Below are positions 28,431 to 37,638 of a DNA stretch of 64,000 nt, piece by piece. Each line of letters opens with the position of its first letter. Positions within the stretch are counted from its first letter, which is position 1. The notes under the pieces are model-generated. The model saw nothing but the letters and a program-made list of their open reading frames with translations. It was not told where the DNA came from and searched no databases. Origin of the DNA: Pseudomonas sp. Irchel s3b2 (GTDB lineage Bacteria; Pseudomonadota; Gammaproteobacteria; Pseudomonadales; Pseudomonadaceae); contig NZ_FYEB01000001.1 in assembly GCF_900187445.1 (NCBI RefSeq), positions 186,001 to 250,000 of the forward strand, in the 5' to 3' direction. The position numbers and the translations under genes are program-made.

Positions 28431-28470
28431 AGCTGTCAAACAGCCGATTTAGCGATTAAGGAGTATTGGG

Positions 28471-29112
28471 GTGTCGAGTACCGAAGACGAACATCTGGCG
28501 GAGTTGAAGGACTGGTGGACACGCAATGGCAAGCCCCTGGTCACTGGCGGCCTGTTGGCGCTGGTCATCGTGTTCGGCTGGCAGGCCTTTCAGAAGTATC
28601 AGAGCAATCAGTCGCAAGGCGCCTCGATTCTCTATCAGCAATTGCTCGAAACCACGCTGACGCCTGACGGCAAGCCTGATGCTGCCCGTGTTTCGGACCT
28701 GGCTGGCAAGCTCAACAGCGAGTTCGGCGGCACCGCTTACGCGCAATACGGCAGCCTGTTCGTGGCGAAAGTCGCAGTCGATAGCGCCAAGCTGGACGAC
28801 GCAGCCAGCGAGCTGAAAGCCATTGTCGCCAAACCGGCCAATCCGGCACTCGGCGAAATCGCCCGTCAGCGCCTGGCGCAGGTGCTGGCCGCGCAGAACA
28901 AGGTCGATGAAGCCCTGAAACTGCTCGAAGGCGATGCCGACAAAGCCTTCCTGGCCACTCGCGAAGAACTCAAAGGCGACCTGCTGGTGCAGCTGGGCCG
29001 TACCGACGAAGCGAACGCGGCGTATCAAAAAGCCAAGGCGGCACTGTCGGATGAAGCGGCGGTCGGTGGCCTACAAATCAAGCTGGACGACCTGGCCAAA
29101 GGGGATGCGTGA
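28471..29112 (+). CDS. yfgM: YfgM family tetratricopeptide protein
   Basis: The 213-residue protein has one N-terminal membrane helix (about 28-45, GLLALVIVFGWQAF) and a periplasmic TPR-like domain. YfgM associates with SecYEG and PpiD in E. coli and helps hand over exported proteins. GTG start at 28471 follows TAAGGAG. It overlaps the bamB start by 8 bp, and the hisS-yfgM-bamB-der order is conserved. Confidence 0.92.
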   Translation: MSSTEDEHLAELKDWWTRNGKPLVTGGLLALVIVFGWQAFQKYQSNQSQGASILYQQLLETTLTPDGKPDAARVSDLAGKLNSEFGGTAYAQYGSLFVAKVAVDSAKLDDAASELKAIVAKPANPALGEIARQRLAQVLAAQNKVDEALKLLEGDADKAFLATREELKGDLLVQLGRTDEANAAYQKAKAALSDEAAVGGLQIKLDDLAKGDA

Positions 29113-30256
29113 CGTGATCCGTTGGAAACATGCAGCATTGCTGGCTCTGGCCATATTGGCCGCGGGTTGCAGCAGCAATAGCAAAAAAGAATTGCCACCG
29201 GCCGAGTTGACCGACTTCAAAGAAGAAGTGGTTCTGCAAAAGCAGTGGAGTCGTTCGATCGGTGACGGTCAGGGCGAAACCTACAACATGCTGGTTCCGG
29301 CGATCGATGGCGATACCATCTATGCCGCCGACGTCACCGGTGTGGTGATGGCGATGGATCGCAGCAATGGCGACGTCAAATGGAAGAAAGATCTTGAACT
29401 GCCTGTCTCCGGCGCCGTTGGCGTGGGTTATGGTCTGGTCATGATCGGCACGATCAAGGGTGAAATCGTTGCCCTGGACGCCAGTAGCGGTGAAGAGAAA
29501 TGGCGCGCTCGCGTGACCAGTGAAGTGCTTGCGCCGCCGGCCACCAACGGTGACGTTGTTGTGGTTCAGACTCAGGATGACCGTCTGATCGGTCTGGATG
29601 CCGCTACTGGCAACCAGCGCTGGTTGTATGACAGCACGCCAGCGGTTCTGACCCTGCGCGGCACCAGCGCACCGATCGTCACCAACCGCCTCGCGGTGGC
29701 TGGCCTGTCGACTGGTAAAGTAGTCGCTCTGGATGTTTCCAACGGTGTGCCGGTATGGGAACAACGCGTAGCGATTCCACAAGGTCGTTCGGAGCTCGAG
29801 CGTGTGGTCGATATCGACGGTGGCTTGCTGCTGTCCGGCGGTACGCTGTATGTCGCCAGCTATCAGGGTCGCGTCGCGGCACTGGACCTGGAAAGCGGTC
29901 GTCAGCTCTGGCAGCGTGATGCTTCCAGCTATGCCGGCGTTGCTCAGGGTTTTGGCAGCGTCTACGTGAGCCTGTCTGCAGGCACCGTTGAAGGCGTCGA
30001 CGAACGTTCTACCACTGCTTTGTGGAGCAACGATTCGCTGGCCCGCCGTCAACTGTCGGCACCGGAAGTGTTCTCCAGTTATGTTGCAGTCGGTGACATG
30101 GAAGGTTACTTGCACCTGTTGAGTCAGGTGGACGGTCGTTTCGTCGGCCGCGAGCGCATCGACAGCGACGGCCTGCGTGCCCGTCCGCTGGTGGTGGGTG
30201 ACACGATTTATCTGTATGGCAACAGTGGCAAACTGGAAGCCCTGACCATTAAGTAA
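29105..30256 (+). CDS. bamB: Outer membrane assembly lipoprotein BamB
   Basis: The 383-residue lipoprotein has signal sequence LLALAILAAGC (lipobox Cys about 20) and an eight-bladed PQQ-type beta-propeller (repeats such as VVMAMDRSNGDVKWKKDLE, IVALDASSGEEKWRARV, RVAALDLESGRQLWQRD). It is a subunit of the BAM complex that folds outer-membrane beta-barrels. ATG at 29105 overlaps yfgM; a GTG at 29114 is the alternative. Confidence 0.95.
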   Translation: MRDVIRWKHAALLALAILAAGCSSNSKKELPPAELTDFKEEVVLQKQWSRSIGDGQGETYNMLVPAIDGDTIYAADVTGVVMAMDRSNGDVKWKKDLELPVSGAVGVGYGLVMIGTIKGEIVALDASSGEEKWRARVTSEVLAPPATNGDVVVVQTQDDRLIGLDAATGNQRWLYDSTPAVLTLRGTSAPIVTNRLAVAGLSTGKVVALDVSNGVPVWEQRVAIPQGRSELERVVDIDGGLLLSGGTLYVASYQGRVAALDLESGRQLWQRDASSYAGVAQGFGSVYVSLSAGTVEGVDERSTTALWSNDSLARRQLSAPEVFSSYVAVGDMEGYLHLLSQVDGRFVGRERIDSDGLRARPLVVGDTIYLYGNSGKLEALTIK

Positions 30257-30263
30257 AGACTAT

Positions 30264-30285
30264 GCTTGGGGTTTAATCCCCAAGC
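30264..30285 (+). terminator. Hairpin after bamB (possible terminator)
   Basis: GCTTGGGG-TTTAAT-CCCCAAGC is a perfect 8-bp stem 8 bp after the bamB stop codon. There is no T-tract, so termination would be weak or Rho-assisted. Confidence 0.4.
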
Positions 30286-30299
30286 GGCTTCACCTATAT

Positions 30300-30397
30300 G
30301 TAGGAGCGAGCTTGCTCGCGAAGGTCGTCAACGATGACGCGTACAGCCTGAATAAATGCGGTGCTGTTACGTTCTTCGCGAGCAAGCTCGCTCCTAC
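30300..30397. repeat. REP-type inverted pair (family A)
   Basis: GTAGGAGCGAGCTTGCTCGC and its inverted copy ending AGCTCGCTCCTAC, the 'GCTTGCTCGCGAA' subtype, fill the bamB-der gap. Confidence 0.88.
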
Positions 30398-30462
30398 ACG
30401 AGCACCAGCCGCTGCCTCGCAGCGGCTTTTGTATTTTCTGAAATAACGAAGTGGAGAGCCGC

Positions 30463-31932
30463 ATGGTTCCCGTAATCGCCCTGGTGGGCCGACCGAACGT
30501 CGGCAAGTCCACCTTGTTCAACCGCCTGACCAGGACTCGCGACGCCATCGTCGGCGACTTGTCCGGTCTGACCCGTGATCGCCAGTACGGTGAGGCCAAG
30601 TGGCAAGGGCGTTCCTACATTCTGGTCGACACCGGCGGTATCTCCGGTGACGAGCACGGTATGGACGAAAAAATGGCTGAGCAGTCGCTGCTGGCCATTG
30701 AAGAAGCGGATGTCGTTCTGTTCCTGGTAGATGCCAAGGCCGGTTTCACCGCCGCCGACCAGATGATCGCCGAGCACTTGCGCAAGCGTAACAAGCGTTC
30801 TTATGTGGTCGCCAACAAGGTCGACAACATCGACCCTGAAATGGCCCGCGCTGAATTCGCTCCGTTGGGCATGGGCCACGCGATTCCGATCGCTGGTGCT
30901 CATGGTCGTGGCATCACCCAGATGCTGGAAATCGCCCTGAGCGATTTCCCGAAAGACGAAGAAGAAGCAGAAGAAGGCGAAGAAGAGATCGTTGCCGAAG
31001 GCGAGGAAGCCAAGCGCATTCCTGGCCCGAGTGAAAAAGACGGTATCAAGATCGCCATCATCGGTCGTCCGAACGTCGGCAAGTCGACGCTGGTCAACCG
31101 CATGCTTGGTGAAGACCGAGTCATCGTTTATGACCAGCCCGGCACTACCCGCGACAGTATCTACATCCCGTTTGAGCGTAACGACGAGAAGTACACGCTG
31201 ATCGACACCGCTGGTGTGCGCAAGCGCGGCAAGATCCACGAAGAAGTCGAAAAGTTCTCCGTGGTCAAAACCCTGCAGGCGATCAAAGACGCCAACGTAG
31301 TGATCTTCGTGATGGATGCCCGCGAAGGCGTGGTGGACCACGATCTCAACCTGCTGGGCTTCGCCATTGAATCGGGTCGTGCGCTGGTCATCGCGATCAA
31401 CAAGTGGGACGGCATGACGCCGAGCGAGCGCGACTTCGTGAAGGTTGAGCTGCAACGTCGACTGTTCTTCGTTGACTACGCCGACATCCACTTTATCTCG
31501 GCCTTGCACGGCACTGGCGTGGGCAACCTCTACGCGTCGGTACAGAACTCGTTCAAGTCCGCGGTCACCCGCTGGCCGACCAACCGCCTGACCCAGATTC
31601 TGGAAGATGCGGTCGGCGAGCACGCGCCACCGATGGTCAACAACCGCCGGATCAAGCTGCGTTATGCCCACTTGGGTGGCGCGAACCCGCCGATCATCGT
31701 GATTCACGGTAACCAGATCGAGAAGGTGCCGAAGTCTTACGTCCGTTACCTGGAAAACACTTACCGTCGTGTGCTCAAGCTGGTCGGTACGCCGATCCGC
31801 ATCGAGTTCAAGGGCGGCGAGAACCCGTACGAAGGCAACAAGAACACGCTCACCGACCGTCAGGTCAACAAGAAGCGTCGTTTGATGTCGCACCACAAGA
31901 AAGCCGACAAGAAGCGTCGCGACAAGCGCTGA
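30463..31932 (+). CDS. der: Ribosome-associated GTPase Der (EngA)
   Basis: The 489-residue protein has two tandem G domains, with P-loops GRPNVGKS at residues 9-16 and about 201-208, each with NKxD (NKVD, NKWD), and a C-terminal KH-like domain ending in a basic tail. An acidic linker ([11 protein letters not shown], from about 165) joins the G domains. It acts in 50S subunit maturation. ATG at 30463 follows GTGGAG. Confidence 0.98.
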   Translation: MVPVIALVGRPNVGKSTLFNRLTRTRDAIVGDLSGLTRDRQYGEAKWQGRSYILVDTGGISGDEHGMDEKMAEQSLLAIEEADVVLFLVDAKAGFTAADQMIAEHLRKRNKRSYVVANKVDNIDPEMARAEFAPLGMGHAIPIAGAHGRGITQMLEIALSDFPKDEEEAEEGEEEIVAEGEEAKRIPGPSEKDGIKIAIIGRPNVGKSTLVNRMLGEDRVIVYDQPGTTRDSIYIPFERNDEKYTLIDTAGVRKRGKIHEEVEKFSVVKTLQAIKDANVVIFVMDAREGVVDHDLNLLGFAIESGRALVIAINKWDGMTPSERDFVKVELQRRLFFVDYADIHFISALHGTGVGNLYASVQNSFKSAVTRWPTNRLTQILEDAVGEHAPPMVNNRRIKLRYAHLGGANPPIIVIHGNQIEKVPKSYVRYLENTYRRVLKLVGTPIRIEFKGGENPYEGNKNTLTDRQVNKKRRLMSHHKKADKKRRDKR

Positions 31933-31947
31933 TTCACGGCTGCCGCT

Positions 31948-32058
31948 GATCGTTCCCACGCTCCCGCGTGGGAATGCATCCCGTGACGCTCCGCGTCACA
32001 TCGGCGGTGGACGCGGAGCGTCCATGGCGGCATTCCCACGCAGAGCGTGGGAACGATC
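31948..32058. repeat. Intergenic palindromic repeat (family B)
   Basis: GATCGTTCCCACGCTC is mirrored as GAGCGTGGGAACGATC, with an inner pair around GTGACGCTCCGCGTCA / TGGACGCGGAGCGTCC. It begins 15 bp after der. Confidence 0.88.
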
Positions 32059-32069
32059 AAAATAGAGAA

Positions 32070-32094
32070 GGGCGCCGGTTGGCGCCCTTTTTTT
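32070..32094 (+). terminator. Rho-independent terminator after der
   Basis: GGGCGCC-GGTT-GGCGCCC followed by seven T residues, a strong intrinsic terminator for the der transcript. Confidence 0.9.
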
Positions 32095-32168
32095 ATGGGC
32101 GCCGTTTGGGCTATTCTCGAGCTCTCCCGTGCCGTCGTAGAGCCGGGTGTAGAGCCAGGGAATCACCG

Positions 32169-33317
32169 ATGATCACCAGTAAGCTGCCGAATGTCGGCAT
32201 CACTATCTTCACGCAGATGTCTCAGCTCGCGGCGCAAACCGGGGCGATCAATTTGTCCCAGGGGTTTCCCGATTTCGACGGCCCGCAGGCCCTGCGTGAT
32301 GCGGTCGCTCGGCATATCGCCAGTGGCCACAACCAGTATTCGCCGATGACCGGCCTGCCGGTGTTGCGTCAGCAGATCGCGGCGAAGATTGCTCGCAGCT
32401 ACGGCGCCCATGTCGATGCCGACAGTGAAGTGACGGTCACCCCCGGCGCGACTCAGGCGATCTTCTGCGCCATTCAGGCGGTGATCCACAGCGGCGATGA
32501 AGTGATCGTGTTCGATCCCGCCTACGACAGTTATGAACCTTCGGTGGAGCTGGCGGGTGGCCGTTGCGTGCATGTGCAACTGGGCCTCGGCGATTTCAGC
32601 ATCGACTTCCAGAAACTTAATGAAGCCATTACACCGCACACGCGGATGATTATCCTTAATACCCCGCATAACCCAAGCGGTGCATTGATCAGTCGTGCCG
32701 AGCTGGATCAACTGGCAGCGTTGATCCGTGACCGCGACATTTATGTGATCAGCGACGAGGTCTACGAACACCTGGTGTTCGATGGCGTGCCTCACGTCAG
32801 CGTATTGGCTCACGAAGAGCTCTATCAACGCGCATTTGTGGTCAGTTCGTTCGGCAAGACTTATCACGTCACCGGTTGGAAAACCGGTGATGTCGTGGCG
32901 CCGCCGGCCCTTACCGCGGAGTTGCGCAAGGTTCACCAGTACGTCAGTTTTTGCGGCGTGACGCCATTGCAATATGCGTTGGCCGATTACATGGCCGAGC
33001 ACCCGGAACACGTCGAAGAGTTGCCGGGTTTCTATCAGGCCAAGCGCGATCTGTTCTGCGATCTGCTGGCGCCGTCACGCTTCAGTTTCAGCCGCGTGGC
33101 GGGTACTTATTTCCAATTGGTCGATTACTCGCAGATTCGCCCGGACCTCAATGACGTCGAGATGGCGCTGTGGATGACCCGCGAACATGGCGTTGCGAGC
33201 ATCCCGATCTCGGTGTTCTACCAGACTCCACCCGAAGGCCAGCGCCTGGTGCGTCTGTGCTTTGCCAAACGCGAGGAGACCCTGCGTGAAGCAGCGGCAA
33301 AACTATGCGTGATCTGA
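32169..33317 (+). CDS. Methionine/glutamine-type aminotransferase (YbdL-like)
   Basis: The 382-residue fold-type I PLP aminotransferase resembles E. coli YbdL and glutamine transaminase K/kynurenine aminotransferase. Motifs are INLSQGFPDFDGP, VTVTPGATQAIF, NTPHNPSGALIS, SDEVYEHLVFDG and the PLP lysine in SSFGKTYHVTGWKTG. It overlaps by 13 bp with an omega-amidase-type gene, which supports a role in transamination of glutamine or methionine with 2-oxo acids, as in methionine salvage. An upstream in-frame extension runs into repeat B and is rejected. Confidence 0.88.
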   Translation: MITSKLPNVGITIFTQMSQLAAQTGAINLSQGFPDFDGPQALRDAVARHIASGHNQYSPMTGLPVLRQQIAAKIARSYGAHVDADSEVTVTPGATQAIFCAIQAVIHSGDEVIVFDPAYDSYEPSVELAGGRCVHVQLGLGDFSIDFQKLNEAITPHTRMIILNTPHNPSGALISRAELDQLAALIRDRDIYVISDEVYEHLVFDGVPHVSVLAHEELYQRAFVVSSFGKTYHVTGWKTGDVVAPPALTAELRKVHQYVSFCGVTPLQYALADYMAEHPEHVEELPGFYQAKRDLFCDLLAPSRFSFSRVAGTYFQLVDYSQIRPDLNDVEMALWMTREHGVASIPISVFYQTPPEGQRLVRLCFAKREETLREAAAKLCVI

Positions 33318-34096
33318 GTGCTCTGCCCAATCTGAATGTCGCGCTGATCCAGACCACCCTGGCCTGGCATGATCGTCAGGCCAATCTGGAGCATTTCGAG
33401 CCCTTGCTGGAACAGGCTCGCGGCGCGGACTTGATCATCCTGCCGGAGATGTTCACCACCGGTTTTTCCATGGAATCGGAAACCCTCGCCGAGCCGGAAA
33501 ATGGCCCCACCAGTAAATGGTTGCGGGTTCAGGCGGCGAAACTGGATGCGGTCATCACCGGCAGCATCATCGTTCAGGTGGCTGACGGCAGTCATCGCAA
33601 TCGTCTGTTGTGGGCGCGGCCGGACGGGGAGGTGTGGCACTACGACAAGCGTCACCTGTTCCGCATGGCGGGCGAGCACAACCATTTCACCCCGGGCGAG
33701 CGTCAGGTGCAGTTCGAGTTGAAGGGCTGGCGAGTGCGGCCGCTGATTTGCTACGACCTGCGATTCCCGGTCTGGAGTCGCGACCCTCAAGACACCGACT
33801 TGCTGCTGTACACCGCCAATTGGCCGGGCGCCCGGCGTCAGCACTGGAACCGTTTGCTGCCGGCACGGGGGATCGAAAACCTTTGCTATGTGGCAGCGGT
33901 GAACCGCATCGGTACCGATGGCAAAGGCTTTGCGTATACCGGCGACAGTCAGGTGCTGGATTTTCAGGGTGAGACGTTGCTCAGCGCAGGCGATGCCGAT
34001 GGTGTCTTCAAGGTCGTTCTGGACGCGGCGGAGCTGGCGGCTTATCGCGCACGGTTTCCGGCGAATCTGGATGCGGATACCTTCGAATTCACGTAA
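33305..34096 (+). CDS. Omega-amidase, nitrilase superfamily (YafV-like)
   Basis: The 263-residue carbon-nitrogen hydrolase has the catalytic Glu-Lys-Cys set: Glu in IILPEMFTTGF, Lys in YDKRHLFRMAGE and Cys in RPLICYDLRFPVWSR. It resembles YafV/Nit2 omega-amidases, which convert 2-oxoglutaramate to 2-oxoglutarate, pulling the glutamine-dependent transamination forward. The start overlaps the aminotransferase gene, so the pair is co-translated. Specific substrate is inferred from family and context. Confidence 0.88.
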   Translation: MRDLSALPNLNVALIQTTLAWHDRQANLEHFEPLLEQARGADLIILPEMFTTGFSMESETLAEPENGPTSKWLRVQAAKLDAVITGSIIVQVADGSHRNRLLWARPDGEVWHYDKRHLFRMAGEHNHFTPGERQVQFELKGWRVRPLICYDLRFPVWSRDPQDTDLLLYTANWPGARRQHWNRLLPARGIENLCYVAAVNRIGTDGKGFAYTGDSQVLDFQGETLLSAGDADGVFKVVLDAAELAAYRARFPANLDADTFEFT

Positions 34097-34098
34097 CC

Positions 34099-34201
34099 GA
34101 TCGTTCCCAATGCTCTGCGTGGGAATGCCTCAAGGGACGCTCCGCGTCCAGTGACGCGGAGCGTCACGGGCTGCATTCCCACGCGGAGCGTGGGAACGAT
34201 C
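34099..34201. repeat. Intergenic palindromic repeat (family B)
   Basis: GATCGTTCCCAATGCTCTGC at the left and GCGGAGCGTGGGAACGATC at the right, with inner GACGCTCCGCGTC / GACGCGGAGCGTC. It starts 3 bp after the omega-amidase stop. Confidence 0.88.
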
Positions 34202-34232
34202 AGGCCCCGAGGTTCACACCCCGGGGCCTTTT
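34202..34232. terminator. Bidirectional terminator between omega-amidase gene and leuA
   Basis: AGGCCCCG-N12-CGGGGCCT followed by TTT. It lies between convergent genes and can serve both; the T-tract favours the rightward transcript. Confidence 0.65.
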
Positions 34233-34248
34233 GCATTGCAGCGCAGAC

Positions 34249-35928
34249 TTACGCCGCTTTCGCTTCCGGCTGGCTCAGGGAGCGGTTCAGCGCGCTGAAC
34301 AGGGCCTTGAAGCTGGCGGTGGTGAAGTTCTCATCGATGCCCACACCATGCACCGCACGCTCACCATTGACCCGCAGTTCAATGTAGGCCGCGGCTTTGG
34401 CATTGGTGCCTGCGCCGATGGCGTGTTCGTTGTAGTCCATGATTTCCACCGGAATCGGCAGACCGGCCACCAGCGCTTCCAGGGCGCCGTTACCCTTGCC
34501 GCGCCAGTGCAGGTTGGTTTCGCCCTGGCCTTTGCTGGAAACTTCCACTTCCACGGCGCTGTGACCGTTTTCTTCCTGCAAGCGATGGCTGACCAGCGCG
34601 TACGGGGTATTGGCCTGCAAGTACTCGCTGTGCAGCAATGCGTGGATCTGTTGGGCTGTCATCTCCAGGCCCAAGCGATCTGTTTCACGCTGCACGACCT
34701 GGCTGAACTCGATCTGCATGCGGCGCGGCAAGTTGATGCCGTATTCCTGTTCCAGCAGGTAAGCGATACCGCCCTTGCCCGACTGGCTGTTGACACGAAT
34801 CACCGCCTCGTAGCTGCGACCGATGTCGGCCGGGTCGATCGGCAAGTACGGCACTTCCCACAGGGCGTCCGGTTGCTGCTGGGCGAAGCCCTTGCGGATC
34901 GCATCCTGGTGGGAGCCGGAGAACGCGGTGTGAACCAGATCGCCGACGTACGGGTGACGTGGGTGCACCGGAATCTGGTTGCACTCTTCGACGACTTTGC
35001 GCACGCCATCGATGTCGGAGAAGTCCAGCTCAGGGTCGACGCCCTGGGTGTAGAGGTTCAACGCCACAGTCACCAGATCGACATTACCGGTACGCTCGCC
35101 GTTGCCGAACAGGCAGCCTTCGACACGGTCGGCGCCGGCCATCAGACCCAGTTCAGTGGCGGCCACGCCAGTGCCACGGTCATTGTGGGTGTGCAGGCTG
35201 ATGATCACGCTGTCGCGACGGTTGATGTGACGGCCGAACCACTCGATCTGGTCGGCATAGATGTTCGGAGTGGCGCATTCGACGGTGGCAGGCAGGTTGA
35301 GGATCACCTTGTGCTCAGGCGTCGGGTTCCACACTTCGATCACTGCGTCGCAGACTTCCTTGGCGAATTCCAGCTCGGTGGCGCTGAAGGTTTCTGGCGA
35401 GTACTCGAAGGTCCACTCGGTTTCTGGCTGCTGGGCGGCGTATTTGACGAACAGCTTGGCGGCGTTCACGGCGATGGCCTTGACCCCGTCTTTGTCCTGG
35501 TTGAAGACAATGCGGCGGAAGGACGGGGAGGTCGCATTGTACAGGTGAACGATGGCCTTCTTGGCACCGCGCAGGGATTCGAAGGTGCGCGCGATCAAAT
35601 CTTCACGGCCCTGGGTCAGCACCTGAATGGTGGTGTCGTCCGGGATGTGGCCGTCTTCGATCAGCGTACGCACGAAGTCGAAGTCGGTTTGCGAAGCGGC
35701 CGGGAACGAGGCTTCGATTTCTTTCACGCCGACTTGCACCAGGGTTTTCCAGAAACGCAGCTTCTTGACCGCGTCCATTGGCTCGATCAGCGACTGGTTG
35801 CCGTCACGAAGGTCCGAGCTGCACCAGATCGGCGCTGCGGTGATGGTCTTCGATGGCCAGGTGCGATCCGGGATGTCGATGGTCGGGAACGCGCGGTATT
35901 TCGAAGACGGGTCTTTGAGCATGCTCAT
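34249..35928 (-). CDS. leuA: 2-isopropylmalate synthase (long, type 2 form)
   Basis: The 559-residue enzyme condenses acetyl-CoA and 2-oxoisovalerate in the first committed step of leucine synthesis. The metal site shows in [17 protein letters not shown] and HTHNDRGTG, with [13 protein letters not shown] conserved. The C-terminal regulatory LeuA-dimer domain (about 430-550) binds leucine. Length fits the long class found in pseudomonads and actinobacteria, not the 520-residue enteric form. A short leucine-containing peptide gene lies in its leader, suggesting attenuation. Confidence 0.96.
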   Translation of the reverse strand: MSMLKDPSSKYRAFPTIDIPDRTWPSKTITAAPIWCSSDLRDGNQSLIEPMDAVKKLRFWKTLVQVGVKEIEASFPAASQTDFDFVRTLIEDGHIPDDTTIQVLTQGREDLIARTFESLRGAKKAIVHLYNATSPSFRRIVFNQDKDGVKAIAVNAAKLFVKYAAQQPETEWTFEYSPETFSATELEFAKEVCDAVIEVWNPTPEHKVILNLPATVECATPNIYADQIEWFGRHINRRDSVIISLHTHNDRGTGVAATELGLMAGADRVEGCLFGNGERTGNVDLVTVALNLYTQGVDPELDFSDIDGVRKVVEECNQIPVHPRHPYVGDLVHTAFSGSHQDAIRKGFAQQQPDALWEVPYLPIDPADIGRSYEAVIRVNSQSGKGGIAYLLEQEYGINLPRRMQIEFSQVVQRETDRLGLEMTAQQIHALLHSEYLQANTPYALVSHRLQEENGHSAVEVEVSSKGQGETNLHWRGKGNGALEALVAGLPIPVEIMDYNEHAIGAGTNAKAAAYIELRVNGERAVHGVGIDENFTTASFKALFSALNRSLSQPEAKAA

Positions 35929-36019
35929 CGGAAAAATCCTTATTGTGTGGGCCGAAAAAAGGCGGCCTGCCGGTGGATCAAATGTTCTGGGGATGAAGCG
36001 TAAGACGAGGCACCGCGAT

Positions 36020-36097
36020 TCAGCCTGGCAGTCGTGCGCTGACGAGGCACAGGCTGCGGTGCTGGCGAAGCTGAATGAGGGTGTGAGAGGTTTTCAT
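36020..36097 (-). CDS. Candidate leuA leader peptide (attenuation)
   Basis: A 25-codon ORF starting [11 protein letters not shown] and ending VSARLPG lies 91 bp upstream of leuA on the same strand. A clear GAAGG ribosome-binding site is placed 6 nt before its ATG. It has 5 Leu, 1 Ile and 1 Val. The RNA can fold CAGCCTG against CAGGCTG near the end of the ORF. The 10-mer GTGCCTCGTC occurs both in the ORF and just after it, allowing alternative pairings. Downstream, a GGCCG/CGGCC stem encloses a T6 run. Layout fits translation-dependent attenuation; leucine codons are spread, not clustered, so this is unproven. Confidence 0.55.
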   Translation of the reverse strand: MKTSHTLIQLRQHRSLCLVSARLPG

Positions 36098-36324
36098 GCC
36101 TTCAACCCTAACCGCGGGGGTGAAGGATGGCAAGCAGTCGAAAAAAATTGAGAGGAATACTCGAAAAGTCGAGTTTATTGAGATTTTGTTGCGGTAAGTG
36201 GCAGAGATTGTATTGATGTTTGCGCGAGGTTTGAGCGATGCGCAATTGAAGGTTGGCGATTGCAGTTCGGTCGACGCAGCTATTCTTAAAGCCTCAACAG
36301 GCGACCAGGAAGCAGGAGTTGGCA

Positions 36325-36681
36325 ATGAACGAGTCGGATTGGAAGCTCTATAGCGCATTGCGTCCAGTAGCCCATGAACGGATGTGTATCCGGATCATGG
36401 AGGAGGTCGAGCGCACGGTGCTGGATAAAAGCCTGGCGCCTTATGAACGTATTGAAGCCAGTGAAGAACTGCTGAAGGCCGGGCAAAAAGAGCTGTATTG
36501 GGCGTTTGGCGTTTTCGGTCATTCACGCAATGAAGCGCCTGCTCATTTGCTGGGCCTGTGTACTCATGAGCTGATCACATCTGAAGAATTGGCTGGTTTC
36601 TCGGAGGAAACTCAAGTCTGGATCAAAGAGCGTCTGGCGCACAGGGAGGTCCACGGGATTGAGGACCTTGAGGCGGAATAA
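36325..36681 (+). CDS. Hypothetical protein, small and mostly helical
   Basis: The 118-residue acidic soluble protein begins MNESDWKLYSALRPVAHERM and is not recognised. It has no signal peptide and no membrane segment; predicted structure is mostly alpha-helical. A strong AGGAG site lies 6 nt before the ATG, and codon use looks like its neighbours. An upstream in-frame extension is rejected for lack of a ribosome-binding site. It stands alone between the leuA leader region and a REP pair. Confidence 0.75.
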   Translation: MNESDWKLYSALRPVAHERMCIRIMEEVERTVLDKSLAPYERIEASEELLKAGQKELYWAFGVFGHSRNEAPAHLLGLCTHELITSEELAGFSEETQVWIKERLAHREVHGIEDLEAE

Positions 36682-36701
36682 GCGGTGCCTGTGATATCGC
36701 C

Positions 36702-36789
36702 TTCGCGGGCAAGCCTCGCTCCTACAGACTTGCGTCGTGTCACATGCTGCGTTCACCCGAAATCCGTAGGAGCGAGGCTTGCCCGCGAA
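36702..36789. repeat. REP-type inverted pair (family A)
   Basis: TTCGCGGGCAAGCCTCGCTC and its inverted copy to GCTTGCCCGCGAA, between the hypothetical gene and the convergent M23 peptidase gene. Confidence 0.9.
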
Positions 36790-36813
36790 GAGGCCATCAG
36801 CCTCATCGGCTAT

Positions 36814-37635
36814 TTAAGGCTGAAACGCCCCAATAAAAATCGCCGGATCCACCCGCGCATCATTCAGGCTGATGTTCCAGTGCATATGCGGCCCGGTCGC
36901 GCGCCCCGTGGCGCCGACTTTCCCGACCACGCCACCACGCGCCAATTGCTGCCCAACTTTCACGTCGATCTTCGACATGTGGCAGAACATGCTGATAAAG
37001 CCCTGGCCGTGGTCGACGAATACCGTATTGCCGTTAAAGAAGTAATTACCGATCAGGATCACCTTGCCGGCGGCCGGGGTCTTGATTGGCGTGCCGGCAG
37101 GCACCGCGAAGTCGAGGCCTGCGTGGGGATTGCGTTCTTCGCCATTGAAAAAGCGGCGCACGCCAAACTTGCTCGACAGCGGCCCATTGACCGGTTTGTC
37201 CAGCAGCAGATTGCTTGGGGTGTTCGGGCTGAAGCTGCGGTAGGCCTGGATTTGCTCCGCCAGCTCACCCTCGATGCGCTTGAGATTCTCCGGGTTCGGA
37301 TTGACCTGTTGGGTATTTTTCAGGGTGATGTGCTGTTCCGGGTATTGCTTGCCGCCGACGGTGAAGTTCAGGTTGCGACCACCGCTGCTAAGCGACTGGC
37401 TGCCCGGTTTGACAGTCAGCGGCACGCCGACAATGGCCAGCCAGTTGTTCTGTTCCTTGACCACCAATACCGGTTTGCCTTGATAGCTGGCTTTCGGCGC
37501 CTGGGCGGAGTTGCCCAGATCCACCACCGCCACGCCACCCGGTACCGGCTTGTTCAACAAGCGAGTGATGTAACTGTCGGCGTGGGCATTGAAAGTCAGG
37601 CACAGCAACAGCAGCGGAGCTAAAAAACGCGGCAT
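36814..37635 (-). CDS. M23 family metallopeptidase (LytM/peptidoglycan endopeptidase)
   Basis: The 273-residue exported protein has a signal peptide (LLLLCLTFNAHA, about residues 8-19) and a C-terminal LytM domain with the zinc ligands HAGLDFAVPAGTPI (HxxxD) and GPHMHWNISLN (HxH), plus the catalytic His in MFCHMSKIDVKVGQ. It probably cuts peptide cross-links in peptidoglycan or activates amidases. It starts 3 bp after the xseA stop, so co-transcription is likely. Confidence 0.93.
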   Translation of the reverse strand: MPRFLAPLLLLCLTFNAHADSYITRLLNKPVPGGVAVVDLGNSAQAPKASYQGKPVLVVKEQNNWLAIVGVPLTVKPGSQSLSSGGRNLNFTVGGKQYPEQHITLKNTQQVNPNPENLKRIEGELAEQIQAYRSFSPNTPSNLLLDKPVNGPLSSKFGVRRFFNGEERNPHAGLDFAVPAGTPIKTPAAGKVILIGNYFFNGNTVFVDHGQGFISMFCHMSKIDVKVGQQLARGGVVGKVGATGRATGPHMHWNISLNDARVDPAIFIGAFQP

Positions 37636-37638
37636 GGA

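Noticed and set aside
34231..36003. 590-codon open frame on the plus strand opposite leuA
   Set aside because: It mirrors leuA, which has full family motifs; the antisense translation has no recognisable domain and is a GC-rich codon shadow.
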